From Bacteroidales bacterium UBA4912 (GTDB taxonomy: Bacteria > Bacteroidota > Bacteroidia > Bacteroidales > Dysgonomonadaceae), in assembly GCA_002398875.1 (NCBI GenBank), contig DHCC01000026.1, forward strand, positions 1 through 7,191: a DNA stretch of 7,191 bases, in the 5' to 3' direction. The position numbers were made by a program, and so were the translations under genes. The notes under the pieces are model-generated. The model ran no database searches and was not told the DNA's origin. It worked only from the letters and a program-made list of their open reading frames with translations. Positions 1 to 5,384 of this stretch are shown piece by piece (within the stretch, counting starts at the first letter, position 1; each line of letters starts with the position of its first letter).

Positions 1-117
1 AGCGAGGATCTTCCTTTCTATTACAACAGGCCGGTGGGTGACAACGAAAAACATGGATTGGGACTTATAATAAATACTGCAATAGAGATAATGAAATTAG
101 AATCTGATAAAAAATGA
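1..117 (+). CDS. C-terminal end of an upstream gene, possibly GH105/GH88-like unsaturated uronyl hydrolase (5' truncated)
   Basis: Frame 1 is open from the first base to a TGA at 115-117, giving 38 residues. They begin SEDLPFYYNRPVGDN and continue EKHGLGLIIN before a Lys-rich end. Its stop overlaps the start of the next gene by 4 bp, which supports it as a real coding tail in the same operon. The motif GLGLIINTAIEI, a Gly-x-Gly followed by a hydrophobic helix ending in Glu-Ile, resembles the extreme C-terminus of GH105/GH88 (alpha/alpha)6-barrel enzymes. Those remove unsaturated uronic acids from oligosaccharides made by pectin or rhamnogalacturonan lyases. That role would suit the neighbours, but 38 residues are too few to be sure, and another alpha-barrel hydrolase is possible. 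The coding call is firm; the family is a guess. Confidence 0.6.
   Translation, partial: SEDLPFYYNRPVGDNEKHGLGLIINTAIEIMKLESDKK
114..117 (+). promoter_or_regulatory. ATGA stop/start overlap (translational coupling site)
   Basis: The ATG of the GH28-GH43 gene (114-116) overlaps the TGA of the preceding gene (115-117). An in-frame TAA at 108-110 lies one codon before this ATG, so no earlier start is possible. There is no clear Shine-Dalgarno; the upstream bases are A-rich. Such an overlap usually implies one mRNA and coupled or re-initiating translation. Confidence 0.7.
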
Positions 118-2420
118 GAAAAATAATACTGTTAATATTTTCAATCCTTTTCATTGTAACATCATGTAAACAAGCATCGGGTGATCCTGATCTTGCTTGG
201 GTTGATGATGTTGGTGCACGTAATACTCCAAGTGGAACAGATGTTTGGAATGTTACTGACTGGGGAGCAGTAGCTGACGGAGAGACTTTAAATACATTTT
301 CAATTCAAAAAGCCATTGACGCATGTTTTGAGGCAGGTGGCGGTATAGTTACATTTGAGCCGGGTGAATATCTAACCGGCTCAATCTATTTAAAAGAGGG
401 AGTTCACCTGATAATACCTGAGGGAGTATCTATCTTGGGGAGTCACAACATTGAGGACTATCCCGATATTCCTACCAGAGTTGCCGGTATTGAAATGGTA
501 TGGCCATCTGCACTTATAAATGTTATTGATCAGAAAAATGTGAAGATTTCTGGCAAAGGAGAGGTGGATGGACAGGGAAAACCTTTTTGGGACAAATACT
601 GGGAAATGAGAAGGGAATATGAAGCTGAAGGTTTACGCTGGATTGTTGATTATGACTGCAAGCGTCCCCGAACAGTACTTATCTCTGATTCAGAAGATGT
701 TACAATTAAAGATATCACACTAAAAAGAGCCGGTTTCTGGACTATCCATTTACTTTACTCAGACTATTGTACTGTAGATGGTGTAATAATTCGTAATAAT
801 ATTGGAGGTCATGGGCCCAGCACCGACGGAATTGATATAGATTCATCATCACATATATTGGTTGAAAATTGTGATATAGATTGTAACGACGACAACTTCT
901 GCCTTAAAGCAGGTAGGGATGCAGACGGTTTAAGAGTAAACAGGCCAACTGAATATGTGGTAATCAGAAACTGCATTTCGCGTGCTGGAGGCGGATTGTT
1001 TACTATTGGCAGTGAAACATCAGGTGGAATAAGATATGTGCTTGCTCACGATTTAAAAGCAGAAGGCACAACAGTTGGATTAAGATTTAAATCGGCTATG
1101 AACAGGGGCGGTACTACATCGCATATCTATTTGCAAGATATTGAAATGAATAATGTGGGTACTGCAATAGAAGCCTCTATGAATTGGAATCCTGCGTACA
1201 GTTATTCTGAATTACCGGAAAAGTATGAGGGAACAGAACTGCCCGAACATTGGGATAAGATGCTTGAGAAAGTGGAGCCTGCTGAGAAAGGAATTCCCTA
1301 TTTCAATAATATTCACTTTACCGGTATCACCGCAACAAACGCTAAAAGGGCATTTAATGTAAGTGGAAGCGAAACTTCATTAATGGAGAACTTTTACCTT
1401 TCAGACATCAACATTGATGCAGAAAGAGGTGGATCGATAAAACTGGCGAGTAATTGGGAGGTGAACAACGCTATAATAAAGACACTTGACAATAAGCCTG
1501 TAGATATCACTGAAAGTGAGAATGTTTCGATCCCATTTAGTAAAGACGTCTTTATGTTCTCATACTTTATGGGTAATGGTGCAGATGGTTTACATCTTGC
1601 ATACAGCAATGATGGTTTGAAATGGGAAGCCTTTAATGACGGGCAATCGCTATTAAAACCTCAGGTTGGTAAAGACAGCCTGATGCGTGATCCGAGTATT
1701 GTACAGGACAACAAAGGTATCTTCCATATGGTGTGGACAACCGGATGGTGGGATCAGCATATCGGTTACGCGTCGTCTGCCGATCTTATAAACTGGTCGG
1801 AACAACGCACCATACCTGTTATGTATCATGAGCCGGAGACAAAAAACTGTTGGGCACCTGAACTATACTTCGACAAAGAAAGTGAACTCTTTTATATTAT
1901 TTGGGCTTCAACTGTTCCCGGAAAATTCCCTGAAATCCCCACTTCAGAAAGCGAAAAGGGTTTGAATCACCGTCAATACTATGTGACCACTAAAGATTTT
2001 AAATCATTTAGTGAAACAAAACTATTCTTTGATCCCGGATTTAGTGTGATAGATGCTGCTATAATAAAAAAGAATGGCCTATACTGGATGATTCTTAAGA
2101 ATGAAAACTCGGCACCGGCAGAGAAAAATTTGAGAGTAGTATTTACTGATGATCTTACTAAAGGATTTCCCATTAATGTGTCAGAAAACATTTCGGGAGA
2201 TAAATGGGCGGAGGGACCCTCGCCTATACAGATAGGTGAATATGTGTATGTGTATTTCGATAAATACAGGGATAAAAGATATGGAGCCATCCGATCAAAA
2301 GACGGAAAAGTATGGGAGGATGTATCAGAACAAATTGAGTTTCCATCGGTAACAAGGCATGGCACTGCTTTCAGGATTACAAATGAGGAGTTTAATATTT
2401 TAAAGGAAGCTACAAAGTAG
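114..2420 (+). CDS. Two-domain lipoprotein: GH28 (polygalacturonase/rhamnogalacturonase type) fused to a GH43-like beta-propeller
   Basis: A 768-aa secreted lipoprotein with two candidate glycosidase modules. Residues 1-18 form a lipoprotein signal (hydrophobic run, lipobox VTSC, Cys18), so it is probably anchored to the outer membrane or on the periplasmic side. Residues about 45-465 are a GH28 right-handed beta-helix: a start of the form WNVTDWGAVADG, then STDGIDID (236-243), NDD (258-260), GLFTIGS (294-300) and RFKS (324-327). These match the GH28 NTD, (G/Q)DD, GHG and RIK blocks, but the GHG histidine is absent. GH28 hydrolyses galacturonide bonds in homogalacturonan or rhamnogalacturonan. 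Residues about 477-757 form a GH43-like five-bladed propeller with candidate catalytic Asp526 (RDPSI), Asp647 (IDAAI) and Glu700 (AEGPSP), in GH43-like order and spacing. GH43 enzymes usually act on arabinose, xylose or galactose side chains. There is no linker between the modules. The substrate, probably a rhamnogalacturonan, is inferred from neighbours. Confidence 0.9.
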   Translation: MRKIILLIFSILFIVTSCKQASGDPDLAWVDDVGARNTPSGTDVWNVTDWGAVADGETLNTFSIQKAIDACFEAGGGIVTFEPGEYLTGSIYLKEGVHLIIPEGVSILGSHNIEDYPDIPTRVAGIEMVWPSALINVIDQKNVKISGKGEVDGQGKPFWDKYWEMRREYEAEGLRWIVDYDCKRPRTVLISDSEDVTIKDITLKRAGFWTIHLLYSDYCTVDGVIIRNNIGGHGPSTDGIDIDSSSHILVENCDIDCNDDNFCLKAGRDADGLRVNRPTEYVVIRNCISRAGGGLFTIGSETSGGIRYVLAHDLKAEGTTVGLRFKSAMNRGGTTSHIYLQDIEMNNVGTAIEASMNWNPAYSYSELPEKYEGTELPEHWDKMLEKVEPAEKGIPYFNNIHFTGITATNAKRAFNVSGSETSLMENFYLSDINIDAERGGSIKLASNWEVNNAIIKTLDNKPVDITESENVSIPFSKDVFMFSYFMGNGADGLHLAYSNDGLKWEAFNDGQSLLKPQVGKDSLMRDPSIVQDNKGIFHMVWTTGWWDQHIGYASSADLINWSEQRTIPVMYHEPETKNCWAPELYFDKESELFYIIWASTVPGKFPEIPTSESEKGLNHRQYYVTTKDFKSFSETKLFFDPGFSVIDAAIIKKNGLYWMILKNENSAPAEKNLRVVFTDDLTKGFPINVSENISGDKWAEGPSPIQIGEYVYVYFDKYRDKRYGAIRSKDGKVWEDVSEQIEFPSVTRHGTAFRITNEEFNILKEATK
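246..1508 (+). other. GH28 beta-helix domain (residues about 45-465 of the fusion protein)
   Basis: The first half opens with the bacterial GH28 pattern, including AIDACFEAGGG and a GEYLTGSIYLK strand, then successive beta-helix coils. Asp238 of STDG and Asp259/Asp260 of NDD are the likely acid/base carboxylates by analogy with fungal polygalacturonases. Arg324 and Lys326 of RFKS match the substrate-binding RIK motif. RWIVDYDCKRPR at about 175-186 and the late GIPYFNNIHFTGI segment (393-405) are, from memory, typical of Bacteroidota GH28 proteins in pectin loci. Boundaries are approximate. Confidence 0.85.
1542..2384 (+). other. GH43-like five-bladed beta-propeller domain (residues about 477-757)
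   Basis: The segment starts DVFMFSYFMGNGADG and has repeated blade signatures: SNDGLKW, SADLINW, TKDFKSF and SKDGKVW, where a turn is followed by an aromatic. CWAPELYFD (579-587) is a common GH43 blade motif. Asp526, Asp647 and Glu700 are 121 and 53 residues apart, close to the spacing of base, pKa-modulating Asp and acid in GH43 enzymes. All three carboxylates appear present, so activity is plausible. I cannot name a subfamily. The related clan-GH-F/J propeller families are the main alternative. Confidence 0.75.
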
Positions 2421-2437
2421 TATAAGAGATAAGAAAA

Positions 2438-5308
2438 ATGAAAAACATCAGAAAGCTTTTGTTTGTTTTGGCGCTTGTTTGCAGTAATTTACTTACTGCA
2501 CAACAGATTGAATTAGACCTGTCAGGAAACTGGCAGTTCAGGATCGACAGGGATGACATGGGTGAAGAGGAAAAATGGTATTCCAAAGATTTAAGTGACA
2601 ATATAACTCTGCCAGGTTCGATGGCTGAAAGCCGTAAAGGTGATGATGTTACTTTACATACCGAGTGGACAGCAAGTATCTACGACAGTTCTTTTTTCTT
2701 TAATCCCAGACTTGAAAAATTCAGAGTACAGGAGAACCTGAAACTACCCTTCTGGCTTACTCCCGTAAAATATTACGTGGGTGCTGCCTGGTACAGAAAA
2801 AACATTACTATACCAGACTCATTCAACAAAAAGAGAGTAGTACTATTTCTTGAGCGTCCTCATACCGAAACTGTTGTATGGGTTAACAATAAAAGAGTTG
2901 GCATGCAGAACTCTCTCTCGGTGCCACACACCTATGAAATTGGTGATTTGCTGAAAAAGGGAGAAAACAGTATTACTATCCGGGTAGATAATAGAACCAA
3001 AGATATTGATGTTGGCAAGGACTCTCACAGTATTACAGACCAGACACAAGGGAATTGGAATGGTATCGTAGGAAAAATTGGGCTTTATACCACTCCCCAC
3101 TCATATATTGAGGATCTGCAGATTTATCCTGATATAAAAGGAAAAAAAGCAATTATAAGAGTTAATGTTTTCGGCAGCAGTTCAGGCGAAATAAGGATTG
3201 AGGCAGAAAGCTTTAACAGTGTAAAAAAAGACAAGATAGATCCTGTGAAACGATCTTTCTCAACAGGTGATAAATCAGGTTTAGTGGAGATAGAACTGCC
3301 TATGGGGGAAAACTTTCTGACCTGGGATGAGTTTGAACCTAACCTGTACCGATTAAAAGCTACTCTGATTACCAAACAAGGCAAAGACGTAAGGGAAATT
3401 CGTTTCGGAATGCGTGAATTCACAATTGAGGGGAAGTCATTCTTTGTTAATGGACGAAAGACTATGTTGCGCGGAACTGTGGAGAACTGCGTTTTCCCGC
3501 TAACCGGATATGCACCTATGGATGTAGAATCATGGATAAGAGTGTTTCGTATTTGCCGCAGCTACGGACTTAATCACATGAGGTTTCACTCTTATTGTCC
3601 TCCTGAGGCCGCAATGGAAGCTGCTGATATTGTTGGATTTTACCTGCAGCCTGAAGGACCCAGCTGGCCAAATCACGGCACTTCTCTTGGTGATGGGCGA
3701 CCAGTCGACGACTATCTTTGGGAGGAGGCAAAAAGAATTGTGAAAAACTATGGTAATTACCCATCCTTCTGCATGTTCGCAATAGGTAATGAGCCCAGAG
3801 GCAGATGGGTTCCATGGGTAACTAAATTTGTAGATTACTGGAAAGAAACCGATTCCCGCAGGGTATATACCGGAGCCTCTGTGGGTGGTAGCTGGGCTTG
3901 GCAGCCGGCCAGTCAGTTTCATGTTAAAGCGGGGGCAAGAGGTTTGGAGTGGGATAAAATACCTGATTCAAGATCTAACTTTAGTGAAAGAATAAACAGT
4001 GTGAATGAACCGTTTGTATCACATGAAACAGGTCAGTGGTGTGTATTCCCCGATTTTAAGGAAATCGACAGATATACCGGAGTAATGAAAGCCCGAAACT
4101 TTGAGCTGTTCCGTCAAGATCTTAAGGATAGAAATATGGGTGATATGAGTGCTCAGTTTCTCATGGCTTCGGGTAAACTTCAGGCACTTTGTTACAAACA
4201 TGAAATTGAGAGAACGCTTAGAACACCTGATTATGCCGGATTTCAGCTGTTGAGCCTGAATGACTACTCCGGGCAAGGCACCGCGTTAGTTGGTGTTCTT
4301 AATGCTTTCTGGGAAGAGAAGGGTTATATTGATGCGACTGAATTCAGACAGTTTTGTGCACCAACTGTACTATTATCCCAGATGGATAAATTTGTTTATA
4401 AAAACAACGAACAGCTTAGTGCCGATATCGAGATCTCACATTTCGGTAAAGAGGCGTTGAGAGATGAATCAGTAAACTGGTCTGTTCAGGATGAATATGG
4501 CAAAGTGTTTGCCAAAGGAATTCTGATGGCAGACAATATAAAAATTGGAAATGGACAGCAGTTGGGAACAATAAATGTGCCTTTGAATAATATCAACAAG
4601 GCCCAGAAAATGAATCTTAAAGTTTGGCTGGATTGTAAGGAGGTTACAAACAACTGGGATTTCTGGGTATATCCTTCAATCCTTCCTGAGGTTAATAGTG
4701 ATAATATTCATATCACTGGCACTTTAGATGAGAAAACAAGGAATATTTTGGATGAGGGAGGAAAGGTGCTTTTCTTGACCGCAGGCAATGTTGAACAAGG
4801 CAAGGATGTTGTTCAATACATGACACCAGCCTTTTGGAATACTTCTTGGTTTAAGATGCGCCCGCCACATACAGTTGGTACACTTATAAACGATAATCAT
4901 CCTATTTTCAACTACTTCCCCACAGATTATTATACCGGACTACAATGGTGGGAACTTATTCACAAAGCTCAGGTGATGGAGTTGAATAATTTTCCTGAAG
5001 ATTTTCAACCACTTGTTCAGCCTATAGACACATGGTTTATTAACCGTAAGCTGGGTAAGCTATTTGAGGCTAATGTTGGCAATGGCAAGCTCGTAGTCAT
5101 TAGTATAGATCTGCAGAATAATCTTGAGAACAGGCCGGTGGCTTCTCAGCTCCGATACTCAATATTGAAATATATGAACTCAAATCTATTTCACCCGGAA
5201 TTCAACGTTGATATATCAATAATTGAAAATATTATTACCACCGAAGGCGAAAAGCTTAAGATAGATACAGAGGATGCTCCGGACGAATTAAAAGGAGTAG
5301 TACTTTAA
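2438..5308 (+). CDS. Secreted GH2-type glycoside hydrolase with an extended C-terminus
   Basis: A 956-aa exported enzyme. Residues 1-21 are a Sec signal peptide with probable cleavage after LLTA, before QQIELDLSGNWQF. Cys15 does not sit in a good lipobox, so it is more likely soluble in the periplasm. The order is GH2-like: a jelly-roll sugar-binding domain (about 28-220, with AAWYRKNITIP and ETVVWVNNKRVG), an Ig-like domain (about 220-328), and a TIM barrel (about 330-640, entered by FFVNGRKTMLRG). IGNEPRG gives acid/base Glu452, and SHETGQW gives nucleophile Glu530. Their 78-residue spacing is close to that of E. coli beta-galactosidase (76). A beta-sandwich-like stretch (about 640-745) and an alpha/beta segment (about 755-915) follow. 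GH2 covers beta-galactosidases, beta-glucuronidases, beta-mannosidases and others; the HETGQ nucleophile motif is not that of LacZ, so the sugar is left open. ATG 2438 follows an in-frame TAA at 2423-2425 and lies 17 bp after the previous stop. Confidence 0.88.
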   Translation: MKNIRKLLFVLALVCSNLLTAQQIELDLSGNWQFRIDRDDMGEEEKWYSKDLSDNITLPGSMAESRKGDDVTLHTEWTASIYDSSFFFNPRLEKFRVQENLKLPFWLTPVKYYVGAAWYRKNITIPDSFNKKRVVLFLERPHTETVVWVNNKRVGMQNSLSVPHTYEIGDLLKKGENSITIRVDNRTKDIDVGKDSHSITDQTQGNWNGIVGKIGLYTTPHSYIEDLQIYPDIKGKKAIIRVNVFGSSSGEIRIEAESFNSVKKDKIDPVKRSFSTGDKSGLVEIELPMGENFLTWDEFEPNLYRLKATLITKQGKDVREIRFGMREFTIEGKSFFVNGRKTMLRGTVENCVFPLTGYAPMDVESWIRVFRICRSYGLNHMRFHSYCPPEAAMEAADIVGFYLQPEGPSWPNHGTSLGDGRPVDDYLWEEAKRIVKNYGNYPSFCMFAIGNEPRGRWVPWVTKFVDYWKETDSRRVYTGASVGGSWAWQPASQFHVKAGARGLEWDKIPDSRSNFSERINSVNEPFVSHETGQWCVFPDFKEIDRYTGVMKARNFELFRQDLKDRNMGDMSAQFLMASGKLQALCYKHEIERTLRTPDYAGFQLLSLNDYSGQGTALVGVLNAFWEEKGYIDATEFRQFCAPTVLLSQMDKFVYKNNEQLSADIEISHFGKEALRDESVNWSVQDEYGKVFAKGILMADNIKIGNGQQLGTINVPLNNINKAQKMNLKVWLDCKEVTNNWDFWVYPSILPEVNSDNIHITGTLDEKTRNILDEGGKVLFLTAGNVEQGKDVVQYMTPAFWNTSWFKMRPPHTVGTLINDNHPIFNYFPTDYYTGLQWWELIHKAQVMELNNFPEDFQPLVQPIDTWFINRKLGKLFEANVGNGKLVVISIDLQNNLENRPVASQLRYSILKYMNSNLFHPEFNVDISIIENIITTEGEKLKIDTEDAPDELKGVVL
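4700..5182 (+). other. C-terminal alpha/beta segment of the GH2 protein, possibly glutamine-amidotransferase-like
   Basis: After the catalytic barrel and a beta-sandwich, residues about 755-915 include LDEGGKVLFLTAG, then a tail with NGKLVVISIDLQNN. Alternating hydrophobic strands and Gly-rich turns suggest a Rossmann-like or class I glutamine-amidotransferase-like fold, seen as a non-catalytic C-terminal domain in some galactosidases and related hydrolases. No Cys-His-Glu triad is evident, so a structural or oligomerisation role is more likely than catalysis. The assignment rests on pattern only. Confidence 0.4.
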
Positions 5309-5384
5309 TAATTCGGTGATATAGAATCATAATTATAATCAGAAAACATTTAGAAACTCAATTGAATGACTAAAATAATACAAT
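5309..5384 (+). other. 76-bp intergenic gap, no terminator or promoter recognised
   Basis: The gap between the GH2 stop and the GH106 start is strongly AT-rich. I found no GC-rich hairpin with a T-run and no convincing Bacteroidota promoter (TTTG near -33 with TAnnTTTG near -7). The bases just before ATG 5385 are AT-rich with no Shine-Dalgarno, which is normal in this phylum. Read-through from the GH2 gene is therefore the simplest view, although a weak internal promoter cannot be excluded. Confidence 0.5.

Noticed and set aside
24..36. 13-base match (aacaggccggtgg) repeated near 5131
   Set aside because: Both copies are inside coding sequence and encode Asn-Arg-Pro-Val in unrelated proteins. 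Two short copies 5 kb apart are best explained by chance.
3530..3922. 130-codon minus-strand open frame (and other antisense frames such as 1979-2365 and 3124-3423)
   Set aside because: Each lies wholly opposite a well-supported glycoside hydrolase domain; the translations look like antisense shadows with no recognisable motif.
5321..5340. AT-rich imperfect palindrome after the GH2 gene, considered as a terminator
   Set aside because: It has no GC stem and no following T-run, so it would not form a stable intrinsic terminator.
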